From Pseudomonas multiresinivorans (GTDB taxonomy: Bacteria; Pseudomonadota; Gammaproteobacteria; Pseudomonadales; Pseudomonadaceae), in the NCBI RefSeq assembly GCF_012971725.1, contig NZ_CP048833.1:4402001-4466000 (forward strand): DNA of 64,000 nucleotides. Direction: 5' to 3'. The translations under genes and the position numbers were made by a program. Position 1 is the stretch's first letter; each line of letters begins with the position of its first letter. The notes under the pieces are model-generated. The model was not told where the DNA came from. It saw nothing but the letters and a program-made list of their open reading frames with translations, and made no database searches. Positions 32,463-42,766 of this stretch are shown in pieces.

Positions 32463-32585
32463 TACCGGCGCGCGGCATCTCCCCCCAAGTGCTCCGCCGG
32501 TGAAGGTACCGAGGATCGCGTACCTTATTGTTAAACTCCTAATGGTCTTGACCCGGATTCATCCCCCAGAACCCGGGTTTTTTTT
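32463..32585 (+). ncRNA. rgsA: Regulatory small RNA RgsA
   Basis: About 123 nt in the non-coding gap upstream of tatD, the location of the sRNA RgsA (P16) in P. aeruginosa. Three hairpins are visible: ACCGGCG/CGCCGGT (32464-32501), AAGGTAC/GTACCTT (32503-32526) and the terminator ACCCGG/CCGGGT (32551-32578) with eight Ts. Between hairpins 2 and 3 lies an unpaired stretch TTGTTAAACTCCTAATGG that would be available for base pairing. RgsA is known to be RpoS- and Gac-linked and Hfq-dependent. Identity is by position and structure, not alignment. Confidence 0.75.
32551..32585 (+). terminator. Terminator of the small RNA
   Basis: ACCCGG at 32551 pairs with CCGGGT at 32573 and is followed by an 8-T run (32578-32585). 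Confidence 0.82.
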
Positions 32586-32616
32586 GCGCGCGGGAAAGCT
32601 GTCCGCGCACAGACCA

Positions 32617-33393
32617 TCAGCAGGCGAGCGGGAACAGCCGGCGGAAATTGGCCGTGGTCTGCTCGGCCAGCATTTCGAAACTTACCCCACGCAAGACGGC
32701 CAGGTACTCGGCCACCTCGCGCACATATTCGGGGAGGTTCGGCTTGCCGCGATGGGGCACCGGCGCGAGATAGGGTGAATCGGTTTCCACTAGCAGGCGA
32801 TCCACGGGCACCTGGCGCGCCACTTCGCGCAGTTGCTCGGCATTGCGGAAGGTGACGATGCCCGACAGCGAGATGTAGAAGCCGATATCCAGCGCCGCCT
32901 TGGCCATCTCCCAGTCTTCGGTGAAGCAGTGCAGCACACCGGCCTGCGGCAGCGCCGCCTCGCGCAGCAACGCCAGGGTATCGGCGCGCGCCTCGCGGGT
33001 ATGCACGATGACCGGTTTGCCGGTCACCTTGGCGGCCTCAAGGTGCAGGCGGAAGGCTTCCTGCTGCAGTTCGGCGGCCTCCGGCTCGTAGTGATAGTCC
33101 AGGCCGGTCTCGCCGATGGCTACCACGCGCGGATGGTTCAACTCGCCCAGCAGCCAGTCCAGCGCCGGTGCGGCGCCCGGCTCCAGGTCAAGCGGGTGGA
33201 CGCCCACCGAGCAATGCACGTCGGCGTAGCGATCCGCCAGATCCTTCACCGCCCTGGCATTGTCCGCGCTCACACCGATGCACAGGAACTGGCTGACACC
33301 GCGCGCACGGGCAGCGTCCAGCGCGGCATCCAGCGATCCGTCGTGGGCGGCGAGATCGAGACGATCGAGGTGGCAGTGGGAATCGACCAGCAT
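32617..33393 (-). CDS. TatD-family metal-dependent hydrolase (DNase)
   Basis: A 258-residue TIM-barrel hydrolase starting MLVDSHCHLDRLD, whose His-x-His and later Glu (GETGLDYH), His (IVHTREA), His (VLHCFTED) and Asp (LLVETDSPYLAP) are the metal ligands of TatD nucleases. The ATG at 33393 fits the family; the open frame extends to 33465 without support. It lies downstream of the pilZ-holB-tmk-mltG-pabC series as in other pseudomonads, separated by a terminator. Confidence 0.92.
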   Translation of the reverse strand: MLVDSHCHLDRLDLAAHDGSLDAALDAARARGVSQFLCIGVSADNARAVKDLADRYADVHCSVGVHPLDLEPGAAPALDWLLGELNHPRVVAIGETGLDYHYEPEAAELQQEAFRLHLEAAKVTGKPVIVHTREARADTLALLREAALPQAGVLHCFTEDWEMAKAALDIGFYISLSGIVTFRNAEQLREVARQVPVDRLLVETDSPYLAPVPHRGKPNLPEYVREVAEYLAVLRGVSFEMLAEQTTANFRRLFPLAC

Positions 33394-33414
33394 GAAAACC
33401 TTCTCCGAAAAATG

Positions 33415-33440
33415 ACGAAGCGCCCCTCGGGGCGCTTCGT
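33415..33440 (-). terminator. Terminator after pilZ
   Basis: ACGAAGCGCCCC-TC-GGGGCGCTTCGT is a perfect 12-bp stem followed on the minus strand by CATTTTTC. It ends the mltG-to-pilZ run before tatD. Confidence 0.85.
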
Positions 33441-33481
33441 GTTTGCAGCCTGTACAAGCTGCCATTCTCGCATGGTATGAG

Positions 33482-33838
33482 CTACATGGTATGGGTCGGG
33501 CGATCCGACTTCAGCGCGCCAGCGAGATAGGTTTCGATCTTGTTGCGCGCGGTGTTGTCGCCGTCGTTGAACTGCACGCCAATGCCGGCAGCACGGTTAC
33601 CCTGCGCGCCACGAGGGGTAATCCAGACCACCTTGCCGGCGACCGGGATCTTCTCCGGCTCGTCCATCAGGTTGAGCAGCATGAAGACCTCATCACCCAG
33701 CTTGTAGGTCTTGTTGGTCGGAATGAACAGCCCACCGTTGCGGATGAACGGCATGTAGGCGGCATACAGCACGGATTTGTCCTTGATGGTCAGGGACAGG
33801 ATTCCGTTACGCGGACCCAGATTTGGTGGCAAGCTCAT
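33482..33838 (-). CDS. pilZ: Type IV pilus assembly protein PilZ
   Basis: A 118-residue PilZ-domain protein (IRNGGLFIPTNKTYKLGDEV; AGKVVWITPRGAQGNRAAG). It is the founding PilZ, needed for type IV pilus biogenesis; it lacks the RxxxR motif at the N-terminus (MSLPPNLGPRNGILSLT), consistent with the known failure of this protein to bind cyclic di-GMP and its role via FimX/PilB. The gene follows holB by 36 bp on the same strand. Confidence 0.93.
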   Translation of the reverse strand: MSLPPNLGPRNGILSLTIKDKSVLYAAYMPFIRNGGLFIPTNKTYKLGDEVFMLLNLMDEPEKIPVAGKVVWITPRGAQGNRAAGIGVQFNDGDNTARNKIETYLAGALKSDRPTHTM

Positions 33839-33874
33839 TCAGCTGTCCTGGCAGATTTTTCCGATGGCCGGATT

Positions 33875-34861
33875 CTAGCCCGGCCCGGGCAGACTTGCCC
33901 ACTGTACGAGCAAGGCTTCGAGAAGCAAGGCACGGTTGAGGTTGGCTTTATTGAGGACTTTCTGCCGTTGCAGCAGCAACCAGTCCTGCATTGCCAGCAC
34001 CTTGGGTTGTGTCGACTTCTCGGCGAGATACTGCACGACCTTGCGCATGTCGGTCAGGCCCAGGCCCTCTTCGTCCCGAGCCAGCTGGTAACGCAGGATC
34101 AGCAGCGACCAGTCGCAGAACCAGTCGAACAATAGTGGCAAAGGTACAGCATTCCAGCTTTCGGCCAGCTGACCTGGGGCAACCTGCTGCTTGAGCAGCT
34201 TCTTCACCCCTTCGACCACTTGTGCGCGCTGCTCGCGCACGCCTTGGCCCTGCAGTCGCAGCGCGGTCAGCGGTGAACCGCCAGCGAGCACCAGCAACTC
34301 GTCCAACGCCTCCACCGGCTCGGCCGGGAGGGCGCCCTCCAGCCAGGCACGGGCCTGCTCGGCAGAAGGCTGCGGGCAGGCCTGCTGTACACAGCGGCTC
34401 TTGATGGTCGGCAACAGCCGGCTGGGCTGGTGGCTGATAAGCAGCAGCACGGTATCGCCGGAAGGCTCTTCCAGGCTTTTCAGCAGGGCGTTGGCGGCAT
34501 TCAGGTTCATTGCCTCGGCCGGCTCCAGCAGCACCACCTTGCGCCCGCCCAACTGCGCGGTCTGCACCACGAAGCCCACCAGTTCGCGAACCTGATCGAC
34601 CCGAATGGGCTTCTCCGGCTCCTCCGGTTCCAGCAGGAAGAAATCCGGGTGCGTGCCGGCGGCAAGCAACTGGCAGGCCTTGCACTGGCCGCACGCCTTG
34701 CCGGCCGCGGGCCGCTGGCACAGCAGGAAGTGCACCAGATTCTCCGCCAGCACACGCTTGCCGATACCGGCCGGCCCGTGCAGCAGATAGGCATGGGCAT
34801 GGCGCGGGCGGCTGCTGAGCTGCTGCCAGAGGCCCTGCTGCCAGGGATAGATGTCAGCCAT
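33875..34861 (-). CDS. holB: DNA polymerase III delta' subunit
   Basis: A 328-residue clamp-loader subunit. The P-loop-like LLHGPAGIGKRVLAENLVHF and the zinc knuckle CQRPAAGKACGQCKAC are visible, followed by the DnaX-like ATPase region LLKSLEEPSGDTVLLLISHQ (SRC motif IKSRC). The ATG at 34861 (MADIYPWQQG) overlaps the tmk 3' end by 8 bp, so translation of the two is coupled. Confidence 0.94.
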   Translation of the reverse strand: MADIYPWQQGLWQQLSSRPRHAHAYLLHGPAGIGKRVLAENLVHFLLCQRPAAGKACGQCKACQLLAAGTHPDFFLLEPEEPEKPIRVDQVRELVGFVVQTAQLGGRKVVLLEPAEAMNLNAANALLKSLEEPSGDTVLLLISHQPSRLLPTIKSRCVQQACPQPSAEQARAWLEGALPAEPVEALDELLVLAGGSPLTALRLQGQGVREQRAQVVEGVKKLLKQQVAPGQLAESWNAVPLPLLFDWFCDWSLLILRYQLARDEEGLGLTDMRKVVQYLAEKSTQPKVLAMQDWLLLQRQKVLNKANLNRALLLEALLVQWASLPGPG

Positions 34862-35486
34862 TGAGGCGCTCCAGCAGGATCGGCAGCAGGCCATCCAGGT
34901 CGCGCTGCACCTCGGGCAGCGTCTGCGCCGCATCGAGGATGTGATAGCGCGCAGGCTCGGCGCGGGCGCGATCCAGATAGGTATTGCGCACTGCCTCGAA
35001 GAAGGCGCGCCCCTCCTGCTCGAAGCGGTCCAGGCGGCCACGGGCAGCCGCGCGGGACAGGCCGATTTCCACCGGCAGGTCGAACACCAGGGTCAGGTCC
35101 GGGCGCAGGCTGCCCTGGACGAAGCTTTCCAACTGGGCGATGCGCTCCACCGGCAGACCACGACCGCCGCCCTGATAGGCATAGGTGGCGTCCGTGAAGC
35201 GATCGCAGAGCACTACAGCGCCACGCTCCAGGGCCGGACGGATGACCTCGGCGATGTGCTGGGCGCGGGCGGCAAAGACCAGCAGCAGCTCGGTATCCAC
35301 TGCCATCATTTCATCGCTCGGGTCCAGCAGCAGCTCGCGGATGCGCTCGGCCAGCGGCGTACCGCCGGGCTCGCGGGTCAGCTGGACCTCGATGCCGCAT
35401 TCGCGCAGGCGCTCGGCCAGGTACTCGCGATTGGTGCTCTTGCCCGCGCCTTCGGGGCCTTCCAGGGTGATGAACAGGCCGGTCAC
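34854..35486 (-). CDS. tmk: Thymidylate kinase
   Basis: A 210-residue dTMP kinase. Walker A EGPEGAGKST, DR(F/Y) motif DRFTDATYAYQGGGRG and the lid SRAAARGRLDRFEQE are present. The GTG start at 35486 (TGLFITLEG) has AAGGAG 8 nt upstream and gives the family length; the open frame upstream is antisense shadow. It makes dTDP for DNA synthesis and lies between mltG and holB. Confidence 0.95.
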   Translation of the reverse strand: MTGLFITLEGPEGAGKSTNREYLAERLRECGIEVQLTREPGGTPLAERIRELLLDPSDEMMAVDTELLLVFAARAQHIAEVIRPALERGAVVLCDRFTDATYAYQGGGRGLPVERIAQLESFVQGSLRPDLTLVFDLPVEIGLSRAAARGRLDRFEQEGRAFFEAVRNTYLDRARAEPARYHILDAAQTLPEVQRDLDGLLPILLERLNG

Positions 35487-35511
35487 TCGGCTCACTCCTT
35501 GTGTTGTCGGG

Positions 35512-36609
35512 CTACTGCGCTGCAGGGGTATCTGCGGCGGGAGCGTCTTCGTCCGGCGTCTGCGCCGGCGACGGAACGGGCGCCGGGCTGGAACGGTAGT
35601 CGGCGCGGCGCTTGATCTGGAATTCCTGGACGGCCTTGTTGTGATCGTCGAGGTTGTCGGAGAAGGTGTGACTACCATCGCCACGGGCGACGAAGTACAG
35701 GCTCTGTCCCGGCACCGGGTTCAGCGCAGCGTGGATCGCCTCGCGTCCGGGCAGCGCGATGGGCGTCGGCGGCAGGCCGGCGACCACATAGGTGTTGTAG
35801 GGCGTTGGCGTGCGCAGGTCGGCCCGAGTGATCTTGCCGGCGTAGCGCTCGCCCATGCCGTAGATGACGGTCGGGTCGGTCTGCAACAGCATGTTCTTCT
35901 GCAGGCGGCGCACGAAAACGCCGGCGATCTGGCCGCGCTCCTGAGGTACGCCGGTTTCCTTCTCCACCAGCGAGGCCATGATCAGCGCCTGGTACGAGTC
36001 CTTGTAGGGCAGGTCCTCGCCGCGCTTGTCCCACTCCTCGGCGAGAATGGTCTCCATGCGCTGGTAGGCGTGCTTGAGGATATCGACGTCCTTGGTGCCA
36101 CGGACAAAGCGGTAGGTGTCGGGGAAGAAGCGGCCTTCCGGGAACACGCCGGGCTTACCGAGCTTCGCCATGACTTCGGCATCACTCACGCCATTGAGAG
36201 TCTGGTCCAGCTTGGGCTGGCGGGTGAGCAATTCGCGGACCTGATGGAAGTTCCAGCCCTCGACCAGGGTCAGGCCGTACTGCACGACGTCGCCCTCACG
36301 CCACAGATCGAGCAACTGAGCGGCAGTCATGCCGGGCGTCAGGCGGTATTCACCGCTGTGCAGCGCCTCGCCCGCCAGGTTGAAGCGCCAGTACAGACGT
36401 AGCCAGAAGCCGCCGTGCAGGACGTCCTCGTCCTCCAGGCGGGTCAGCAGACGACCGGGGGTGGCGCCGCTGGGAGCATCCAGCAGGCGCTCTTCGGTGA
36501 GCTGGAGCGGCTGCTGCAGCGCACGCTGCTGCTCCCAGGCCGCCAGGCCCAGCATGAGCCCGGCCAGCAGCAGGCCGCCTTCCAGCAGCACCAGCAATTT
36601 GCGCATCAC
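35512..36609 (-). CDS. mltG: Endolytic peptidoglycan transglycosylase MltG
   Basis: A 365-residue YceG-like protein. One N-terminal membrane helix (about 3-23), a LysM-like segment, then the catalytic domain with ASLVEKETGVPQERGQIAGV; the Glu in LVEKE is the catalytic residue known from E. coli MltG. The C-terminus is a Pro/Ala-rich tail (about 335-365). It cuts nascent glycan strands to terminate them. pabC lies 3 bp upstream. Confidence 0.94.
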   Translation of the reverse strand: MMRKLLVLLEGGLLLAGLMLGLAAWEQQRALQQPLQLTEERLLDAPSGATPGRLLTRLEDEDVLHGGFWLRLYWRFNLAGEALHSGEYRLTPGMTAAQLLDLWREGDVVQYGLTLVEGWNFHQVRELLTRQPKLDQTLNGVSDAEVMAKLGKPGVFPEGRFFPDTYRFVRGTKDVDILKHAYQRMETILAEEWDKRGEDLPYKDSYQALIMASLVEKETGVPQERGQIAGVFVRRLQKNMLLQTDPTVIYGMGERYAGKITRADLRTPTPYNTYVVAGLPPTPIALPGREAIHAALNPVPGQSLYFVARGDGSHTFSDNLDDHNKAVQEFQIKRRADYRSSPAPVPSPAQTPDEDAPAADTPAAQ

Positions 36610-36612
36610 GTA

Positions 36613-37427
36613 TCAGGAATCCAGAAGTTCGCGGAGTTGGCCCTGCAGTTTACGGGTCAGGGGCCCGACCGGCCAAGTGAACTCGGCCACGCCGAGCACC
36701 GGCCAGATACCGTAGAGACTGTTGCAGAGAAAGACCTCGTCGGCGCCCGCCAGTTCGCCGTGCTCGATGTCGCGCACGATGACCGACAGGCCCAGGCTAC
36801 GGGCGCGCTCGATGATCTCGGCACGCATGACCCCAGCAACGCCGCAGCGGCCCAGCTCGGCGGTGATCAGCTCGCCCCGCTTCACCAGGAACAGGTTGCT
36901 GAACACGCCTTCGACGACGCGCCCGGAAACATCGCGCATCAATCCTTCGGCGAAAGCCGGATCGCTCCATTCGGCGCGAGCCAGGACCTGCTCCAGGCGA
37001 TTGAGGTGCTTGAGACCGGCCAGCAGTGGCTGCTCGGCCAGGCGGGTGGCGCAGGAGAAGAGCCTTACGCCCTCCTCTCGGTTCTTCGCCGGGTAAGCCG
37101 GCGCGGGCGAGGCCAGCAACAGTCGGCGCACCTGGGCGTCGGCCTGCGGCCCGTAGCCGCGCGCACCTTCGCCGCGGGTCAGCATCAGCTTGGCGACACC
37201 ATCACCGAGCAGGGCGGAGAAACGCAGGATTTCATCTTCGACGAGATCGATCGAAACCGGCAGGGACAGGCGCCTGACGCCCTCCTCCAGCCTCGCCCGA
37301 TGACGCGCCAGCAGGCGCGGGCGGCCTGCGGACACGCGGATGGTCTCGAACAGCCCGTCGCCGTAGGCCAGTCCGCGATCACGCGCGGACAGTACCTCGG
37401 CGTTCTGGCCGTCGATCCAGCTCAGCA

Positions 37428-37428
<1 letters not shown>
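36613..37428 (-). CDS. pabC: Aminodeoxychorismate lyase
   Basis: A 271-residue class-IV PLP enzyme converting aminodeoxychorismate to p-aminobenzoate and pyruvate for folate. AYGDGLFETIRVSAGRP and the KHLNRLEQVLAR, EGLMRDVSGRVVEG blocks are typical. The start overlaps the fabF stop (ATGA, 37426-37430). The fabF-pabC-mltG-tmk-holB order is conserved in Gammaproteobacteria. Confidence 0.92.
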
Positions 37429-38672
<1,244 letters not shown>

Positions 38673-38703
38673 TGTGACTTCCTCTCATGTGTTTCACGGC
38701 AAT

Positions 38704-38763
38704 AACGCCGGCAGAAGCCGGCGTTAAAGAAAAGCCGCACGCCTTTGCAGGCCGTGCGGCTTC
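38704..38763 (-). terminator. Double hairpin between acpP and fabF
   Basis: Reading on the minus strand after acpP: AAGCCGCACG...CGTGCGGCTT (38732-38763) with following TTTTC, then AACGCCGGC-TTCT-GCCGGCGTT (38704-38725). The first resembles a partial terminator that would make acpP mRNA dominate over acpP-fabF readthrough. Confidence 0.7.
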
Positions 38764-38790
38764 TTTCGTCGGGGAACCGACGACTACGTC

Positions 38791-39027
38791 TTATGCCTGG
38801 TGGGCAACGATGTAGTCGATGGCTTCCTGAACGGTGGTGATCTTTTCGGCTTGCTCGTCGGGGATTTCGGTCTCGAATTCCTCTTCCAGAGCCATCACCA
38901 GCTCAACGGTGTCAAGGGAGTCGGCGCCCAGGTCTTCGACGAAGGAAGCGCTGTTGGTGACTTCTTCTTCCTTAACGCCGAGTTGCTCAGCAACGATCTT
39001 CTTGACGCGTTCTTCGATGGTGCTCAT
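38791..39027 (-). CDS. acpP: Acyl carrier protein
   Basis: A 78-residue acidic protein with the phosphopantetheine site DLGADSLDTVELVM; Ser is in DSL. It starts MSTIEERVKKIVAEQLGVKE. It is the central carrier for the fab enzymes encoded on both sides. A 191-bp gap to fabG upstream is likely to hold its own strong promoter. Confidence 0.97.
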   Translation of the reverse strand: MSTIEERVKKIVAEQLGVKEEEVTNSASFVEDLGADSLDTVELVMALEEEFETEIPDEQAEKITTVQEAIDYIVAHQA

Positions 39028-39218
39028 ACCTTGTTTTCACTCCTATGGACAATCCGTACAGCTGGGCTGCGGGTAAGTGTATAGAAAGGGATTTCTGCAT
39101 TTCAAGCTGAACGCTGACGCCCCTTCCGGCAATCCAGATGCTCTGTCTATTCCAGCGTCACGACGCTTGGAGAATTTTAGACAGCGCATATGACATCGCC
39201 ACGAAGGAACTCGTCACA

Positions 39219-39962
39219 TCAGCTCATGTACATTCCGCCATTCACCGGTACCGTGGCACCCGTTACATAAGCTGCGCCCTCGGAAGCGAGGAATGCTACC
39301 ACTTTGGCGATCTCTTCGGCTTGTCCCAGTCGACCCAGCGGAATCTGACCGAGCAGCGCTTCACGTTGGGCTTCCGGCAACTCGCGGGTCATGTCGGTGT
39401 CGATGAAGCCCGGAGCGACCGCGTTGACAGTGATAGCACGGGAACCGACTTCACGCGCCAGAGCACGGGTGAAGCCTTCCAGGCCGGCCTTGGCCGCCGC
39501 GTAGTTGGTCTGCCCGGCATTACCCATGGCACCGACGACCGAGCCGATATTGATGATGCGACCCCAGCGCGCCTTGGTCATGCCGCGCAGCACGGCTTTC
39601 GACAGACGGTAGAGGCTGTTGAGGTTGGTATTGACCACATCGAACCACTCATCGTCTTTCATCCGCATCAACAGATTATCGCGGGTGATGCCTGCGTTAT
39701 TGACGACGATAGCCGGTGCGCCGGACTCTTTCTGGATAGCCTCGACCACGGCGGTGACGGACTCGTCATTGGACACATCGAGCACCATGCCGGAGCCCTG
39801 GATACCGTTCTCCTTGAGGTACTCGGAAATCTTCTGCGCGCCGGACTCGCTGGTGGCAGTGCCGACCACGGTGGCGCCCATGCGGCCCAGTTCCAGAGCG
39901 ATGGCCTGGCCGATACCACGGCTCGCGCCGGTAACCAGGGCAACCTTACCTTGCAGACTCAT
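39219..39962 (-). CDS. fabG: 3-oxoacyl-ACP reductase
   Basis: A 247-residue SDR: TGASRGIGQAIAL, NNAGITRDNLLMRM, the active-site Ser in NIGSVVG and TNYAAAKAG (Tyr-x-x-x-Lys), and the C-terminal VTGATVPVNGGMYMS. It reduces beta-ketoacyl-ACP with NADPH. It is 14 bp downstream of fabD. Confidence 0.97.
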   Translation of the reverse strand: MSLQGKVALVTGASRGIGQAIALELGRMGATVVGTATSESGAQKISEYLKENGIQGSGMVLDVSNDESVTAVVEAIQKESGAPAIVVNNAGITRDNLLMRMKDDEWFDVVNTNLNSLYRLSKAVLRGMTKARWGRIINIGSVVGAMGNAGQTNYAAAKAGLEGFTRALAREVGSRAITVNAVAPGFIDTDMTRELPEAQREALLGQIPLGRLGQAEEIAKVVAFLASEGAAYVTGATVPVNGGMYMS

Positions 39963-39976
39963 GCCTTATCTCCTGT

Positions 39977-40915
39977 TCAAGCCAGAGCCGCGCGGGCCGC
40001 GCCAAAGGCGTCCGCGGAATCCAGGTTGTGGGTGGTCACGCCCTTGGCGCAACGCTTGTTCAAACCAGCCAGCACCTTGCCCGGACCGCACTCGACAAGG
40101 TCAGTGACGCCCTTCTCGGCCAGCAACTGGACGCTCTCGACCCAGCGTACCGGGCTGTACAACTGCGCCAGCAGGTCGCGCTTGAGCGAAGCCAGGTCAG
40201 CTGGAACCTGGGCGGTGACGTTCTGCACCAGGGCAATCTGCGGCATCTGCCACTGAACGGCCTCGACAGCCTCGGCGAAACGCTCGGCGGCCGGACGCAT
40301 CAGCTCGCAGTGCGACGGCACGCTGACCGGCAGCGCCACGGCGCGCTTGGCACCACGAGCCTTGCAAGCTTCGATGGCACGCTCGACGGCCTTGGCCGCA
40401 CCGGCGATCACCACCTGACCCGGCGCGTTGAAATTCACGGCACTGACCACTTCGCCCTGAGCAGCTTCGGCGCAGGCAGCGAGCACATCAGCGTCTTCCA
40501 GGCCGAGAATGGCAGCCATGCCGCCGGTACCGGCGGGAACAGCTTCCTGCATCAATTGGCCACGGCGCTCGACCAGCTTCACTGCGTCGGCGAAGGCCAG
40601 GCTGCCAGCAGCGACCAGAGCGGAATATTCGCCCAGGCTATGGCCGGCAACATAAGCCGGCTGCACGCCGCCTTCGGCCAGCCACAGACGCCAGAGGGCG
40701 ATGGAGGCCGTAAGGATCGCGGGCTGGGTCTTGTCGGTCTGGTTCAGGCGCTCTTCAGGGCCCTCCTGGACCAGGGCCCAGAGGTCATAACCCAGCGCAG
40801 CGGAGGCTTCGGCGAAGGTTTCGCGCACGATGGCGTGCTGGGCGCCCAGTTCGGCAAGCATGCCGAGCGACTGCGAACCTTGACCGGGGAATACGAAGGC
40901 GAGGGATGCGGACAT
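39977..40915 (-). CDS. fabD: Malonyl-CoA:ACP transacylase
   Basis: A 312-residue transacylase with FVFPGQGSQ, the nucleophile motif VAGHSLGEYSALVAAG and the His in SVPSHCELM. It loads malonyl groups on AcpP. It lies 104 bp downstream of plsX. Confidence 0.97.
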   Translation of the reverse strand: MSASLAFVFPGQGSQSLGMLAELGAQHAIVRETFAEASAALGYDLWALVQEGPEERLNQTDKTQPAILTASIALWRLWLAEGGVQPAYVAGHSLGEYSALVAAGSLAFADAVKLVERRGQLMQEAVPAGTGGMAAILGLEDADVLAACAEAAQGEVVSAVNFNAPGQVVIAGAAKAVERAIEACKARGAKRAVALPVSVPSHCELMRPAAERFAEAVEAVQWQMPQIALVQNVTAQVPADLASLKRDLLAQLYSPVRWVESVQLLAEKGVTDLVECGPGKVLAGLNKRCAKGVTTHNLDSADAFGAARAALA

Positions 40916-41019
40916 TGCAACAGGTCCCTTTTGTCTATGTCGTCAAATGGATAGCGCCGGCGAGAGCCTGGCGCATTGAACTGACAGTTGGATGACGGCC
41001 TGACGACCGCGGTCACACA

Positions 41020-42027
41020 TTAGAGCAGATGTTCCAATCGGCCATGCAGCCGCTGGGGCAGATTCTCGCGAACTTCCAGCAGCGCGCGACGCAAGGCGCT
41101 CTGGATGCCCTCTTCTTTCGCACTGCCGTGACTCTTCACCACGATACCCTGCAAACCCAGGAAACTCGCACCATTGTGCTGGGACGGCGTCAGGTCGCCC
41201 CGCAGGCGGCGCAGGAAAGGCATCGCCATCAAACCGACCGCCTTGGCCGGCAGACTGGAGTTGAACAGCTCTTCCAGGCGGGCCGCGACCATCGCCGCCA
41301 GGCCTTCGCTGGACTTGAGCAGGATATTGCCGACGAAGCCGTCGCAGACCACCACATCAGCCAACCCGCGATACAGGCCATCGCCTTCGATGTAGCCGAT
41401 GTAGTTCACGCCGCGCGCCTGCTGCAGAAGGCTGGCCGCCAGCTTCACCTGCTGGTTGCCCTTGATGTCTTCGGTGCCGACATTCAGCAGCGCGACCCTG
41501 GGGTTGCTCTTGCCCAACGCTTCCGCCGCCACGGCGCCCATGACGGCGAACTGGTAGAGGTGCTCGGCGCTGCAGTCGACGTTGGCGCCCAAATCGAGCA
41601 GATGGCAGTGACCGGTCTGCGTCGGCACTGCAGTCACCATCGCCGGGCGGTCGATGCCGGGCAAGGTCTTGAGCAGATAGCGGGACAGCGCCATCAGCGC
41701 ACCGGTATTGCCGGCACTGACGCAGGCATGGGCCTTGCCATCCCGAACCAGTTCAAGGGCAACACGCATGGAGGAGTCGGGCTTGCCACGCAACGCCTGT
41801 GACGGACGCTCGTCCATCGTGACGATTTCGCTGGCGTGATGGATGTGAAGACGCTGGCGCTCGGCCGAGGGCAGGCCGCGCAGATGTTCTTCTATCAGAT
41901 GAGCTTGGCCGACAAGGACCAGCTGGAGGGAAGCATACTCGGCCAGAAAGGAAATGCAGGCCGGAACAATGCAGTGGGGACCGTAGTCCCCACCCATTGC
42001 ATCAATCGCGATGATTGGTGCGGACAA
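41020..42027 (-). CDS. plsX: Phosphate acyltransferase PlsX
   Basis: A 335-residue acyl-ACP:phosphate acyltransferase that makes acyl-phosphate for phospholipid synthesis. AIDAMGGDYGPHCIVPA, CVSAGNTGALMALSRY and DLGANVDCSAEHLYQFAVMG are family blocks. It is 3 bp downstream of rpmF, the usual rpmF-plsX linkage. Confidence 0.95.
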   Translation of the reverse strand: MSAPIIAIDAMGGDYGPHCIVPACISFLAEYASLQLVLVGQAHLIEEHLRGLPSAERQRLHIHHASEIVTMDERPSQALRGKPDSSMRVALELVRDGKAHACVSAGNTGALMALSRYLLKTLPGIDRPAMVTAVPTQTGHCHLLDLGANVDCSAEHLYQFAVMGAVAAEALGKSNPRVALLNVGTEDIKGNQQVKLAASLLQQARGVNYIGYIEGDGLYRGLADVVVCDGFVGNILLKSSEGLAAMVAARLEELFNSSLPAKAVGLMAMPFLRRLRGDLTPSQHNGASFLGLQGIVVKSHGSAKEEGIQSALRRALLEVRENLPQRLHGRLEHLL

Positions 42028-42030
42028 AGA

Positions 42031-42213
42031 TTACTCGTCAGAGCCTTTGTCTACGACCTTGCGGCCGCGATAGAAACCGTCCGGGGAGACGTGGTGGCGC
42101 AGGTGGACTTCACCGGTGCTCTTTTCCACGGACAGAGCGTTCGCGTCCAGGGCATCGTGCGAACGACGCATGTCACGAGCGGAACGGGATTTTTTGTTCT
42201 GCTGAACAGCCAT
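42031..42213 (-). CDS. rpmF: 50S ribosomal protein L32
   Basis: A 60-residue basic protein starting MAVQQNKKSRSARDMRRSHD. No cysteines are present, so it is the zinc-free form. It sits between yceD and plsX, linking ribosome and lipid supply, and is 13 bp after yceD. Confidence 0.96.
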   Translation of the reverse strand: MAVQQNKKSRSARDMRRSHDALDANALSVEKSTGEVHLRHHVSPDGFYRGRKVVDKGSDE

Positions 42214-42226
42214 GATTGATTAACTC

Positions 42227-42757
42227 CTAAACGTTTGGGTCACGCTTCAACTGCGCCAGTACGCTGAACGGATTTGGCCGTTCTTCGACGTTCTCGCTCG
42301 GTTCGGGCGCTGTAGCGTATCCCACCGGCTGCTGGCAATCCTCAGGGTCATGGACCGGCACGATGGGCAAGGCGAGCAGCAACTCGTCCTCGGCCAGCGA
42401 GGTCAGGTCGATGGGGTCATCCCCCACCTCCAATGCATCGTAGCCACTGGGCAGATCATCGATCGACTTGCCTTCCGGAATGATGACGTAATCATACGCA
42501 CCACCCACATGGAAGTTGGCCGGTTCGAGACAGCGCTGGCATACCATGCTCACCTCGCCATTGAGCTCGACGTGCATGACCGCCAGTTTCTGCTGATCAC
42601 GGAAGAAGGAAAACTTCGCATGAACATCGCCATCACTGCTGGTCAGTTGCTCGCTGAGACGTGCCATCTTGGCAATCGGCAGCACACCCTCGAGGGTGGC
42701 GGCGCGCTCTACCAATTTGCGCGGATCAACGTGAGGTGGTATCGGTCCATTCAACAT
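42227..42757 (-). CDS. YceD/DUF177 family protein
   Basis: A 176-residue protein of the YceD family, whose gene precedes rpmF in many bacteria and which is implicated in 23S rRNA maintenance. The MVCQRCLEPANF motif and DPIDLTSLAEDELLLALP segment are typical. The start MLNGPIPPHVDP at 42757 lies only 9 nt beyond a perfect -10 and has no ribosome site, pointing to a leaderless mRNA. It leads the yceD-rpmF-plsX-fabD series. Confidence 0.9.
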   Translation of the reverse strand: MLNGPIPPHVDPRKLVERAATLEGVLPIAKMARLSEQLTSSDGDVHAKFSFFRDQQKLAVMHVELNGEVSMVCQRCLEPANFHVGGAYDYVIIPEGKSIDDLPSGYDALEVGDDPIDLTSLAEDELLLALPIVPVHDPEDCQQPVGYATAPEPSENVEERPNPFSVLAQLKRDPNV

Positions 42758-42766
42758 AAGCGCGCC

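Noticed and set aside
33415..33440. A separate small RNA between tatD and pilZ
   Set aside because: Only a perfect terminator hairpin is present, with no promoter-like or second-stem structure.
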